Origin: Symmachiella dynata
GTDB lineage: Bacteria; Planctomycetota; Planctomycetia; Planctomycetales; Planctomycetaceae
Length of the DNA: 64,000 nt
Direction of reading: 5' to 3'
Assembly: GCF_007747995.1 (NCBI RefSeq)
Contig: NZ_CP036276.1
Coordinates: 4,269,001-4,333,000, forward strand
The notes under the pieces were generated by a model. That model was not told where the DNA came from and did not search any database. It worked only from the letters and a program-made list of their open reading frames with translations. Shown one piece after another: positions 1 through 8,141 of the stretch (positions are counted from its first letter, which is position 1; each line of letters begins with the position of its first letter). Position numbers and translations under genes: made by a program.

Positions 1-933
1 ATCCTTTGTCGCCGGGTCGTCCATGCCGTACATCGTTTGCGTGGCTTTGGTTTCTTGTGAGAGATCGAGTGCTTCGGTAGCGGCAGTTTGCATGCGGGCC
101 GCAAGTTGGTAACTGGCAATCCGCGCCTGCAGATCTAATTCGCCCGGGCGGTCTTCAATATGTTTTTGATTGAGCGCATCGACGTAATCCAGATAACGTC
201 GTTGCGCGGTCCCGCGAAGATGCGTCGGCGCATTGAGGTTGAGGATCCGCGGTTCTTGCGGACGAACAACGGTTCCTTGATACAACGACGGCAGCCAACC
301 GTTCGACCAGTTTTGGACCCCTGCCACCGGCAAACCGGCCGGATCGGTCATCGCCACATAAGCGGGCAGTTCCTGCGACGGGTTACCCAATCCGTACGTC
401 AACCAACTTCCCAGCGCCGGGCGGCCTCTTTGAATGCGGCCGTTGTTTAATGCATAAATCGATTGGACATGATTGTTCACACCGGTACGTGTCGAACGAA
501 CGAGCGTGATGTCGTCAACAACATTCGACAGATGCGGCAACAACTCAGAGAGCTCCATGCCACATTCGCCGTGTGCCTGAAATTTCCAAGGGGAGTGCAA
601 CACCTTGGAACTGGCCTGGGCGGCATTGTCGTATTTCACGGTGCCAGGAAACTTCTTGCCGTCCCATTTGGCCATTTCAGGCTTGGGATCGAACATATCG
701 ATGTGGCTGGGGCCCCCCTGCATGAACAACGAGATCATCGCCGTGGCGCGGGGGGGATGATGCGGCTGCTTGGGGGTGAGATCAAAACTCCGTGGTCCCA
801 CGTCCGGTTTGATCGCCTCGGCGCGAACGTCTTCTTCGTGGAGCAGATGCGCCAGCGCCAAGGAGCCAATGCCCATGGCATTAGCAGCCAGGAAGTGGCG
901 ACGGGTGGATTGTGGTCTGGTTGGATCAATCAT
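1..933 (-). CDS. DUF1501 domain protein (3' end outside window)
   Basis: This is the first 311 codons of a DUF1501 (sulfatase-like/alkaline-phosphatase superfamily) protein; the stop lies beyond base 1. The ATG at 933 opens a frame with no stop to the window edge. The N-terminus has a twin-arginine-like signal (STRRHFLAANAMGIGSLAL), so Tat export is likely. Seen motifs are SLFMQGGPSHIDMFDPKPEM and later HPWKFQ-like and ELLPHLSNVVDDITLVRS segments, which match the second DUF1501 protein at 52455-53870 in order. The family is abundant in planctomycetes and normally follows a PSCyt/DUF1549/DUF1553 gene; here that partner is at 2155-4761 and two Uma2 genes sit between them. The exact biochemical role of the family is not established; it is usually assumed to work with the cytochrome-like partner outside the cytoplasm. 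Confidence 0.9.
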   Translation of the reverse strand, partial: MIDPTRPQSTRRHFLAANAMGIGSLALAHLLHEEDVRAEAIKPDVGPRSFDLTPKQPHHPPRATAMISLFMQGGPSHIDMFDPKPEMAKWDGKKFPGTVKYDNAAQASSKVLHSPWKFQAHGECGMELSELLPHLSNVVDDITLVRSTRTGVNNHVQSIYALNNGRIQRGRPALGSWLTYGLGNPSQELPAYVAMTDPAGLPVAGVQNWSNGWLPSLYQGTVVRPQEPRILNLNAPTHLRGTAQRRYLDYVDALNQKHIEDRPGELDLQARIASYQLAARMQTAATEALDLSQETKATQTMYGMDDPATKD

Positions 934-962
934 GATATGCGGCGATACTATCCGTAGGTAGA

Positions 963-1514
963 TTATTCAAAAAACTTGCCGACGAGGACTTGGAAATCGC
1001 CCAACACGTCAGGAATCGCCAGCTGATCATCGGCGTTTAACGTATCGAACGGTTTGTCGGCATAATAGAGGTCAGCGCGTTGCGGTTCGTCGTCTAAAAC
1101 ACAGACCACTTGAACGCCCGCTTCCAGATATTCGGCGACTTTGGCAAGCACCGCCGTCCGTCGTTCGCTGGGCGAAAGCACTTCGAAGACCAAATCAGGC
1201 GGAACCGGCAAATATCCCGGCGGTAACGGCCCACGAGGAACTTTTTCATAGCTATAAAATGCAACATCGGCACCGCGAACCGTATCGGGATTACGCTCGG
1301 TGATGACTCCGGAGTCGTTACTGAGCACGTGCCCCAAGTCATTGTGTTCTAAAAACTGTCGCAAAACATAAACAACTTGTGAGCAAATCTGTCCGTGTCT
1401 GGATGCGGGGGGATTCATTGTGAGCACGTCTCCTCGCACGAGTTCGGTCGGCTGTCCGCTATCGGGCAGGTGCAGATACTCGTCCGCGGTCATGAATGTC
1501 GTCGTGGTGGCCAT
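963..1514 (-). CDS. Uma2 family (DUF820) PD-(D/E)xK nuclease-fold protein, copy 1
   Basis: A 183-residue protein of the Uma2/DUF820 family, a group with the restriction-endonuclease-like PD-(D/E)xK fold whose cellular role is unknown. The usual landmarks are visible: TADEYL near residue 9, ELVRGDV (24-30), RGADVAFYS (80-88, Asp83), PPDLVFEVLSPS (105-116, Asp107 and Glu111) followed by AKVAEYLEAG, which supplies the lysine. Length is normal for the family. It is the downstream member of a tandem pair with 1562-2110 (47 bp gap) and ends 29 bp before the DUF1501 start. The two copies align over their whole length with the same motifs but many substitutions, so they are old paralogues rather than a recent duplication. 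Function in restriction, repair or mobility is only a guess. Confidence 0.88.
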   Translation of the reverse strand: MATTTTFMTADEYLHLPDSGQPTELVRGDVLTMNPPASRHGQICSQVVYVLRQFLEHNDLGHVLSNDSGVITERNPDTVRGADVAFYSYEKVPRGPLPPGYLPVPPDLVFEVLSPSERRTAVLAKVAEYLEAGVQVVCVLDDEPQRADLYYADKPFDTLNADDQLAIPDVLGDFQVLVGKFFE

Positions 1515-1561
1515 GGCCGTTGCCTTGTCGTCAACAATTTGAAAGAAGGTGCGCTCGTAAT

Positions 1562-2110
1562 TTAGGCGAATATTTTCGCGACCGGCACTACAAAACCGGG
1601 CATTTCATTGGGGAAGGTCAATTCATCCGTTTCGTCAAGAACATCCGTCTGATCCCTGGCACGATACGTCGTAATGCTTCGCTGACGATCATCCACAACA
1701 CAAACAACGGCGACGCCCACCCGCAGATACTCGCTGGTCTTTTGCTTGATGTTTGCGACTTGATCATTGGGTGAGAGCACTTCAAAAACAATATCGGGTG
1801 GCCCAGGCGGGTACCCTTCAGGGGCTTGTCCGCGCGGAACGGTCTGATAGCTGTAATAAGCCACGTCGGCTCCGCGCACTGTATCGGGGTTGCGCTGCGT
1901 GATGACACCGGAATCGTTGCATACAACTGTTCCGGTTGGATTCTCCTCCAAAAAGCCTTGCAACAAAAATGCAATTCGTGAACAAATCTGTCCGTGTCGA
2001 AATCCGGGTGGGTTCATTGTGTAAATGACTCCCTTGACAAGTTCCGTCGGGCGGTCGCTCTCTGCTTGCAGCAGATACTCCTCGGCTGTGATCAGAATTG
2101 TGGTAGCCAT
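1562..2110 (-). CDS. Uma2 family (DUF820) PD-(D/E)xK nuclease-fold protein, copy 2
   Basis: A 182-residue paralogue of the neighbouring Uma2 protein. It opens MATTILITAEEYLL, parallel to MATTTTFMTADEYL in copy 1, which is why the ATG at 2110 is preferred; ATGs at 2119 and 2158 are also in frame, but AGGAG just upstream sits 11 bases before 2110 and only 2 bases before 2119. Motifs ELVKGV, RGADVAYYS, PPDIVFEVLSPN and KQKTSEYLRVGV are all present, so the putative active-site Asp/Glu/Lys set is intact. The gene begins 44 bp after the stop of the DUF1549/DUF1553 gene and is probably cotranscribed with it. Confidence 0.87.
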   Translation of the reverse strand: MATTILITAEEYLLQAESDRPTELVKGVIYTMNPPGFRHGQICSRIAFLLQGFLEENPTGTVVCNDSGVITQRNPDTVRGADVAYYSYQTVPRGQAPEGYPPGPPDIVFEVLSPNDQVANIKQKTSEYLRVGVAVVCVVDDRQRSITTYRARDQTDVLDETDELTFPNEMPGFVVPVAKIFA

Positions 2111-2154
2111 GATGGTCATTGCTCCTCTACAAGAAACGGAGCCGCAAATGAATT

Positions 2155-4761
2155 TCAATCGACGTACAGAAAACGATTCGTACTAAACAGCGCTTGACAG
2201 AAAACGGCCAATGCATGGTCTTCCGGCGAAGTCTTATCGTCCTTAATCTTATGACTTTTGAAGTGTTCGGCTTGGTCATTCAAAAAGTCAACCGCCGCTT
2301 GTTGTTCCGACTCCGAAGGCTCAACGCCAAATGCAAGTCGCCAAGCGAGCGCCGCCCGTTTGGTTGGCTCGGCGCCGGCATCTGCTGCAATCCGCTGTGC
2401 AAAGTGCTCGGCAAGCGAAATCGTGAAATTGCTGTTCATCAGCATCAAAGCTTGCGGTGCAACCGTCGATGGTGTGCGGGCTTCGCAGTTGGGTTCCATG
2501 ATCGGCGCGTCAAACGCATCTAAGACAGCCAAGGGTTGGCTGCGGCGGACTTGAATATAAACGCTGCGGCGAAATTCCTTCCCTTTTAGATCGACAGCCT
2601 TCCCTGTGGGGCGTCCGGCCGAATCGGTCGTATCAATGCCGACCACAATTTGGCCGACTTCATCTTCACGAACCGGGACCGGCGGACCGAATTGCTCGGT
2701 ATTGAGTTTTCCGCTGACCGCCAACATCGAATCGCGCAAGACTTCTGCTTCAAGCCTGCGAATCGACATCCGTCCGTACAACAGATTATCGGGATCAGCC
2801 ATCTCGATTTCGCTACGGCGTTTTGAGGATTGGCGATAAGCGGTCGAGAGCATCATCATTTTGTGCATCCGTTTTAATTTCCAGCCCCCCTGCATGAAAT
2901 CGCTGGCCAACCAATCCAGTAGATCGGGATGCGTGGGGCGATCACCCAAAACTCCAAAATCCCCGAGGCTGCCGACGATGCCGCGACCAAAATGATGTGC
3001 CCACACGCGATTGATCAATACGCGGGCCGTGAGGGGATGATTTCCATCGGTCAATTGCTCGGCAAACGCCAGCCGCCGTCCGGTAGTTGGCCGAGTTGTG
3101 TCATTGACGGGAATCTTCGTGGGTGTCATCCAACTAATGACCGTCAGTCCCGCCGGAGCTAATGCTTCTTTCGGTTGCGCATATTCGCCGCGATAAAACA
3201 AATGCGTCGACGGAACCTGCCCCGGTCGTTCAGAGAGGATTCTTACAAATTCTTCCTTGGGCTTCGTGGCTCGGATCTTGGCCGCTTCGGCTGCCATTTT
3301 CTTCAACTCATCAGCAGCCTTGCGATCGTAGAGATACAGCGAACCGGCCGAGACGTTGACACTGGGATGCTCTTTGAGCAACTTTTGTTGTTCGGGAGTT
3401 CGTTTGGCTGCCGGTGTTTCGCGAGCTGCACGCACCGTTTCTCGCAACTCCTCGGGCAGCTTGGCCAACTCCGACTCTAATGTGGCTTGAATAAATTCAT
3501 TCTGTTTCTTGGTTCGCTGAGCGTCGATGACTTTGGCTTTCGCTTCAATGTCGGCAGCCTGTTTGCGATCGTCATCGGTATACAAGCTCAACAGGCGACC
3601 TCGGGGTGACCGCCATTTTTTCCAGTCATAAGCCGGTTCGAAGATCGATCGCATACGGTAGTAGTCAGTTTGCGGGATGGGATCGTACCGGTGGTCGTGG
3701 CATTCCGCACAACCGACCGACATGCCCATCAGCGATGTCGAGACGATCTTAATCGTATCGGCAATCACCTGATTGCGGGCAACCGGCTGATCGACGCCGC
3801 CTGAACCTGTGCCGTCGGGTGCCATCCGCAGAAAACCCGTAGCGGTCAAGATGTCGATCTGCTCCGGCGTCAAGTTCCTGTGCGGCATGGGGACCAGTTC
3901 ATCTCCGGCGAGTTGTTCCACAATCAACCTGTCAAACGGTTTGTCGGCGTTGAATGCGCGAATGACGTAATCGCGGTATTTGTAGGCATGATCACGCACT
4001 TGGTCGACTTCGGCAAAACCTTCGGAGTCGGCGTAACCAGCCACGTCCAGCCAATGTCGTCCCCAACGTTCGCCGTAGTGCGGGGAGGCCAATAGCTCGT
4101 CTAAAACTTTTTCGTACGCATCGGGAGAGGCATCATTGATGAAGTTTTGCACCTGCTGCGGAGCTGGGGGCAGACCAATCAGATCGAAATAAGCCCGCCG
4201 AATCAGCGTCTGTTTGTCTGCGGCAGGAGCAAATGCGAGGTTTTTCTCCTCCAAACGTCGCAACAAAAACGCGTCGATCGGGGTTTGCACGTCGTCGGCA
4301 TGTTGCACGACAGGCACTTGGGGATCACGTATCGGTTGGAAGGCCCAGAAATTGCGTTCCTCTTCGGTGATCAATGAGGCCGGGTCGAGGTTCTCAGGTT
4401 CCGGACGTGCCGTTTTCGCTCCCGCGGAAATCCAACGGCGGAGGACATCGATCTCTTTGTCCGACAACTTGGTGTCACCCGGCGGCATTTCCTGCTCGAT
4501 GACTTTGTCCAGCAGCACACTGTCTTCGAGATCACCCGGCGTAATTGCTGGACCGCTGTCCCCTCCCGCAACCATGAGCCTGCGCAGTCGAAGGTCGAGC
4601 CCGCCTTCCATTTCACCCGCTTCGCCATGACAGGCAAAGCAATGTGTCTTGAGAATCGGACGCACGTCCTTTTCGAAGGTTGGTTGTTCGGCAGCGAATG
4701 CGAACGTTGTGAGATTGGCTCCACAAACGGCCATCAGGAGAATCGGCAGATATCGTGGCAT
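2155..4761 (-). CDS. PSCyt1-DUF1549-DUF1553 planctomycete cytochrome-type protein
   Basis: An 868-residue exported protein with the planctomycete-specific layout: signal peptide (about 1-24), PSCyt1 domain with a c-type heme motif CFACH at 41-45, a DUF1549 (PSCyt2) domain around 150-350, a charged coiled-coil stretch around 390-500, and a DUF1553 (PSD1) domain in the C-terminal third (ARVLINRVWAHHFGRGI, then the LLDWLASDFMQGGW region). It is the same architecture as 53889-56450. A second conserved HDHRYDP motif (CAECHDHRYDPI) in the middle is a possible second heme or metal site. It heads the operon that runs through two Uma2 genes to the DUF1501 gene at the window edge. Location is inferred to be periplasmic; substrate and reaction are unknown. 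Confidence 0.92.
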   Translation of the reverse strand: MPRYLPILLMAVCGANLTTFAFAAEQPTFEKDVRPILKTHCFACHGEAGEMEGGLDLRLRRLMVAGGDSGPAITPGDLEDSVLLDKVIEQEMPPGDTKLSDKEIDVLRRWISAGAKTARPEPENLDPASLITEEERNFWAFQPIRDPQVPVVQHADDVQTPIDAFLLRRLEEKNLAFAPAADKQTLIRRAYFDLIGLPPAPQQVQNFINDASPDAYEKVLDELLASPHYGERWGRHWLDVAGYADSEGFAEVDQVRDHAYKYRDYVIRAFNADKPFDRLIVEQLAGDELVPMPHRNLTPEQIDILTATGFLRMAPDGTGSGGVDQPVARNQVIADTIKIVSTSLMGMSVGCAECHDHRYDPIPQTDYYRMRSIFEPAYDWKKWRSPRGRLLSLYTDDDRKQAADIEAKAKVIDAQRTKKQNEFIQATLESELAKLPEELRETVRAARETPAAKRTPEQQKLLKEHPSVNVSAGSLYLYDRKAADELKKMAAEAAKIRATKPKEEFVRILSERPGQVPSTHLFYRGEYAQPKEALAPAGLTVISWMTPTKIPVNDTTRPTTGRRLAFAEQLTDGNHPLTARVLINRVWAHHFGRGIVGSLGDFGVLGDRPTHPDLLDWLASDFMQGGWKLKRMHKMMMLSTAYRQSSKRRSEIEMADPDNLLYGRMSIRRLEAEVLRDSMLAVSGKLNTEQFGPPVPVREDEVGQIVVGIDTTDSAGRPTGKAVDLKGKEFRRSVYIQVRRSQPLAVLDAFDAPIMEPNCEARTPSTVAPQALMLMNSNFTISLAEHFAQRIAADAGAEPTKRAALAWRLAFGVEPSESEQQAAVDFLNDQAEHFKSHKIKDDKTSPEDHALAVFCQALFSTNRFLYVD

Positions 4762-4934
4762 AGTCGATGTTTGTAAATTGTAGGTGGGTGGCGGGATCGA
4801 TTAGGTGGGCTCGACGCATCAACGAATGTTTATTTTCGCTGACAGCGGGCCTTCTCGCAAGGGGGAACCGTGAATTCAGGCTCAATTCCGCAGTTGGAAA
4901 CGGAATTTGATTCGCTCGACCAGACCTCAAAAGC

Positions 4935-4980
4935 GCATAAAAAGAAGGCGGCCCCGATGGTTTGATCCATCGAGGCCGCC
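4935..4980 (-). terminator. Rho-independent terminator of the Cys-rich gene
   Basis: On the minus strand a GGCGGCC arm (4980-4974) pairs with GGCCGCC (4953-4947), extended by GATGG/CCATC, around a short loop, and is followed by TTCTTTTTATG. It lies 43 bp after the stop of the gene at 5023-6306, so it should end that transcript. Confidence 0.85.
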
Positions 4981-5022
4981 CGTATCACAACTCTTCAGAA
5001 CTTTAAGACAGACGTCTTTCGA

Positions 5023-6306
5023 CTAGCGAATCAGACCGAACAAGTTGCTCAAACCGCGGTGCGATTTTTGCGTTTGTTGGTTGCGAATCCGCGAGGGGAA
5101 GTACGCTTCCGGTTCGGCCGGAGGAGCCGGAGCCGGAGCTGCTTCGTCGCCACCTTCGGCCGGAGCCGGGGCGGGGGCGGCACCAGCGGCACCACAGGCA
5201 GCCGGGGCACAGGTGTTGCAGCAAGTTTGGCCACAGCTGTTGCAGTTGCAGCAATCGTCAACTTCGTAGCCACATTCTTTCAAGGCTTTCTCCGCAGCAC
5301 GGCGAACACCCCGATCGCAGTCGGCCAAGGCACAGGCCAAAGCACAAACCACGTTTTTGCAGCAGCAGCAAGGGAACTTCTTCACTTGGTGACGGATTCC
5401 ATCGGCAGAAGCCTTCCGGACCCGCTCGTCGCAGTCATTCAATCCCACAACCAAGGCACACATGATTTCCGGGTTGCAGACGCACTTGAACTTCTTCAGC
5501 TTCTTGATCGCACGGGCACGATCTTTGGCGTAGCAAGCTGTTTGCGATTTGTAGATGTAGTGTGCGATTTCGCACGGATCATCGTCGCAGCAGATTTGCT
5601 CGCAGTCGCAGCATCCACCACCGCAACCAGTGTCGCAGCAGGAGGACGGAGCACAGCAGTTGTTGCCGGCCGGAGCACAGCAAGCATCACCAGCCGGGGC
5701 ACAGCAGGCGTTGCCAGCGGGGGCACAGCAGGCGTTGCCAGCGGGGGCACATCCAGCGTTGTCACAGCATTTGTTGTCGCACAGTTGCTCGCAGCATTTG
5801 CAAGGATTCCAGCACGGCTTGGGGCAGCACTTGGGAACGCAAACAACGCGAGGTTGGCAACAAGGAGCCGGGGCACAGCAGGACGCCGGGCCACAGCAGC
5901 TGTTCGCAGCCGGAGCACAGCAGCTGTTGCCAGCCGGGGCACAGCAAGCGTCACCAGCGGGAGCGCAACATGCGTTTCCAGCGGGGGCACAGCTGTTTGC
6001 GGCGGGGGCACAGCACGGGTCGGCAGGAGCACAGCACGCCTTGGGGGCGCAACAATCAGTCGGAGCACAAGTGTCGCAGCAGGTCGGCTTGCAGCACGAC
6101 CGTTGGTAGTTAAAGACCTTGTGACAGGTCGGACGACAGATGACTGGTTTACAACAGATGCGCGGACAGGCCAACGCACAATCACAGCTTTTCGCGGCTC
6201 CACAACAGTCACTACTTCCGTGGTGTCCGCCGAACAAACCGGCTTGAGCCGTGTTCGCCAAACCCATCAGTGCAACCATCGCGGTGCATACCTTGATCCA
6301 TTTCAT
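5023..6306 (-). CDS. Secreted Cys/Ala/Pro-rich protein with CCAPA repeats and HEAT-like core
   Basis: A 427-residue secreted protein. The ATG at 6306 is chosen because AAGGAG lies 10 bases upstream and the protein then begins with a clean signal peptide (MKWIKVCTAMVALMGLANTA-QA). Immediately after the cleavage site is AGLFGGH, shared with the small protein at 57966-58448. Residues about 30-255 are extremely Cys-rich, with runs of the unit ACCAPAGN/ACCAPAGD and variants. Residues about 265-365 look different: two helical pairs (AIKKLKKFKCVCNPEIMCAL, DERVRKASADGIRHQV, then RGVRRAAEKALKEC) resemble HEAT repeats, still studded with Cys. The tail is Ala/Pro-rich (APAPAP) and ends in a basic segment. 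No enzyme motif is seen. A disulfide-crosslinked surface or wall protein, or a metal binder, is inferred. Its own terminator follows. Confidence 0.85.
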   Translation of the reverse strand: MKWIKVCTAMVALMGLANTAQAGLFGGHHGSSDCCGAAKSCDCALACPRICCKPVICRPTCHKVFNYQRSCCKPTCCDTCAPTDCCAPKACCAPADPCCAPAANSCAPAGNACCAPAGDACCAPAGNSCCAPAANSCCGPASCCAPAPCCQPRVVCVPKCCPKPCWNPCKCCEQLCDNKCCDNAGCAPAGNACCAPAGNACCAPAGDACCAPAGNNCCAPSSCCDTGCGGGCCDCEQICCDDDPCEIAHYIYKSQTACYAKDRARAIKKLKKFKCVCNPEIMCALVVGLNDCDERVRKASADGIRHQVKKFPCCCCKNVVCALACALADCDRGVRRAAEKALKECGYEVDDCCNCNSCGQTCCNTCAPAACGAAGAAPAPAPAEGGDEAAPAPAPPAEPEAYFPSRIRNQQTQKSHRGLSNLFGLIR

Positions 6307-6422
6307 GGAACAACATCTCCTTCCCTTGGGATTGAAGTTCTTTATCACTCGTGTGGGGATTGCGCCGTCCAGAGTTTCGTATCAGCAGCTTGATTCCGGG
6401 TGGTCATTGGAATTTCGCGGCC

Positions 6423-6438
6423 TGCGACGCGCGTCGCA
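6423..6438. promoter_or_regulatory. 16-bp perfect palindrome upstream of Cys-rich gene
   Basis: TGCGACGC followed directly by GCGTCGCA forms a perfect 16-bp dyad, 117 bp upstream of the start of the gene at 5023-6306. On the minus strand a TTGTCA and a TTTAAT separated by about 19 bases lie just upstream of it, so it would be near the start of the transcript and could be an operator or leader hairpin. The promoter reading is tentative. Confidence 0.4.
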
Positions 6439-6782
6439 CTCTTGTGGCTGATTAAAATCGCAATCTCGAACAGAGTGACAACATTTCGCACTCGGTTTTT
6501 CTCAATGAGATTTGTGACTTCCCCGGCCGGAGTTGGGTGATTCTGTAAATCGGAGCCAACAATCGGCCATCGGTTCTGACGTCCAAACCAATTGGCCGTC
6601 ACAACAAGACTGGTCCAAAATATCGGTCCATCGCTCACACATGCTTGAGACTCTCGAAGTTATAAACTGGTAAAAACTTAGGGCAATTTCATGCGTGAGT
6701 TGCGCAACGGTGACGCTTAGTCAAACTGGACCGGACTTTGCGGGCAGGCCTTTCGGTACAATGCCTATATCTTGCCAAATCT

Positions 6783-6969
6783 GTGGCTGTCAGGAGAGAT
6801 AGGTAAGCCATGGGCGACTTGTTCCCCTGCAACGGTTCTGCCTAGTAGCAGCCTGCTGCGCCTCCGCTGAGCCGGGCTGAAGGCCTGAGATTGCCGATTA
6901 GCGGAAGCGTAACACCGTTTCCCAATTCCCACTTTTCGACGATCGACGCGGTTTACCAGCGAGCGCCAC
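6783..6969 (+). ncRNA. Candidate structured RNA or leader (no family recognised)
   Basis: The spacer 6439-7089 has no convincing gene, but this stretch folds as a rod of nested short helices: GTGGC 6783-6787 with GCCAC 6965-6969; GGTAA 6802-6806 with TTACC 6953-6957; AACGG 6831-6835 with CCGTT 6915-6919; TCCGCT 6863-6868 with AGCGGA 6900-6905 (extended by further pairs across one mismatch); plus a side hairpin GCAGC 6848-6852 with GCTGC 6855-6859. A -10-like TACAAT is at 6757-6762, about 20 bases upstream, but no good -35 is visible. The rod shape recalls 6S RNA, and the position 120 bp before a gene start also fits a leader. The helices are short, so chance pairing is possible. Confidence 0.3.
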
Positions 6970-7089
6970 CGGATTACCATGGGCTCAAGCAACCGAAAAA
7001 TCGTTTTCAAGCCGATTCCATCGCAAACACTGCTAAGGCGACGGGGATCAGCCCCGATTATTGACCTCGACTCACCAGGAGCACTATCC

Positions 7090-8001
7090 GTGAAGCACTA
7101 TCTTTTGATCGCCGCGTTGGCCTTGTTGCCGACTTATGCCTCTGCTGCCGAGGGCGTGGTGAAACTGGACAAAAAATCCGACACCGTTGATGTTTCGATC
7201 AATGGAGCCCCTTTCGCCGTCTACAATTTCGGACACGACCTGCCCAAACCGTTTTTCTCTCCGATCCGTGCCGCTGATGGCGCAATCATTACCCGCGGAC
7301 TGAAAGATCCCGAAGATCATCCCCACCATAAAGGGGTCTGGGTCTCGGTCGATGAGGTGAACGGTCTGAGATTCTGGGCCGAACGCGCGAAAATCCAAAA
7401 CGCTTCCGTGAAAATCCTCAAAGCGAAAGGCGCGCCTGCAGTCATGGAAGCTGTGAACCATTGGCTCAATGCGGATTCGCAGCCCTTGCTGGAAGAGAAG
7501 ACCACAATTTCCATCTTTCCCAACGGGCTGATGGTCTATGACATCAATTTCACTGCCCTGTCAGAAAACGTGACGTTCGAAGACACCAAGGAAGGGCTGT
7601 TCGGTATCCGCCTGGCGAATACGATTCGTGAAAAAGAAGGGGGACACGTAGAAAATGCGGAAGGCCTTAAAGGAAGCGGCGAATGTTGGGGAAAGGTTTC
7701 CGATTGGGTCGACTACTACGGCCCGGTCAACGGCAAAACGTACGGCGCCGCCATCTTTGACCATCCCCTGAACTTTCGCCCCTCGCGATATCACGTCCGC
7801 AACTACGGCCTGTTTTCCATCAGTCCGTTCGGCCCCCACGCTTATACCAATAAGAAACGACCGGACGACCCGGTGACGATTCTCAAAGGCAAAACACTAC
7901 GGCTGCGTTACGGACTGTACGTCCATCCGGGCACAACCGCATCGGCAAATGTCGCCGCGACCTACCAACAGTTCCTCAAAGCCGCCGGCGATTCGAAGTA
8001 A
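7090..8001 (+). CDS. DUF6807 (PmoA-like) secreted protein
   Basis: A 303-residue secreted protein of the DUF6807 family, often labelled PmoA family in planctomycete genomes. The GTG at 7090 is the preferred start: CAGGAG lies 8 bases upstream and the product then starts with a signal peptide (MKHYLLIAALALLPTYASAA). An in-frame ATG at 6979 would add 37 residues with no secretion logic. Family landmarks are YNFGHDLPKPFFSPIRAADG near 40-60, DHPHHKGVWVSVDEVNG near 80-95, and GAAIFDHPLNFRPSRYHVRNYG with PFGPHAYTN near 220-255. The conserved His residues may form an active or sugar-binding site; the reaction is unknown. An inverted-repeat hairpin follows the stop. Confidence 0.85.
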   Translation: MKHYLLIAALALLPTYASAAEGVVKLDKKSDTVDVSINGAPFAVYNFGHDLPKPFFSPIRAADGAIITRGLKDPEDHPHHKGVWVSVDEVNGLRFWAERAKIQNASVKILKAKGAPAVMEAVNHWLNADSQPLLEEKTTISIFPNGLMVYDINFTALSENVTFEDTKEGLFGIRLANTIREKEGGHVENAEGLKGSGECWGKVSDWVDYYGPVNGKTYGAAIFDHPLNFRPSRYHVRNYGLFSISPFGPHAYTNKKRPDDPVTILKGKTLRLRYGLYVHPGTTASANVAATYQQFLKAAGDSK

Positions 8002-8031
8002 TAAACGTCTGAGAGATGTCTGCTTATCGGT

Positions 8032-8057
8032 GGGGCTTCCCCCTTTGTGGGAGCCCC
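8032..8057 (+). terminator. GC-rich hairpin after DUF6807 gene
   Basis: GGGGCTTCCC and GGGAGCCCC pair with a single bulged T around a short loop, 30 bp after the stop at 8001. There is no T-run after it, so it may be a weak terminator or an mRNA-end stabiliser. Confidence 0.45.
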
Positions 8058-8141
8058 CAATGCAGCCGCAGTCTTTCAGATGATATCACGATAAAAACGG
8101 AATGACGCTCAATTTGAGCCACTTAACGACTAAAGGATGAA

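Noticed and set aside
463-957. Plus-strand open frame at the window start
   Set aside because: It is antisense to the DUF1501 gene, whose frame is open with family motifs.
5059-6393. Long plus-strand open frame of 444 codons opposite the Cys-rich gene
   Set aside because: It is the antisense of a low-complexity repeat; its product is a monotonous Ser/Thr/Gly/Arg string, while the minus-strand frame has a ribosome site, signal peptide and terminator.
6783-6969. Assignment as SRP RNA, cobalamin riboswitch or tmRNA
   Set aside because: The SRP apical motif (GGAAGGAAGCAG type), the cobalamin conserved boxes and a tag-coding part are all missing, so only a structured-RNA candidate is reported.
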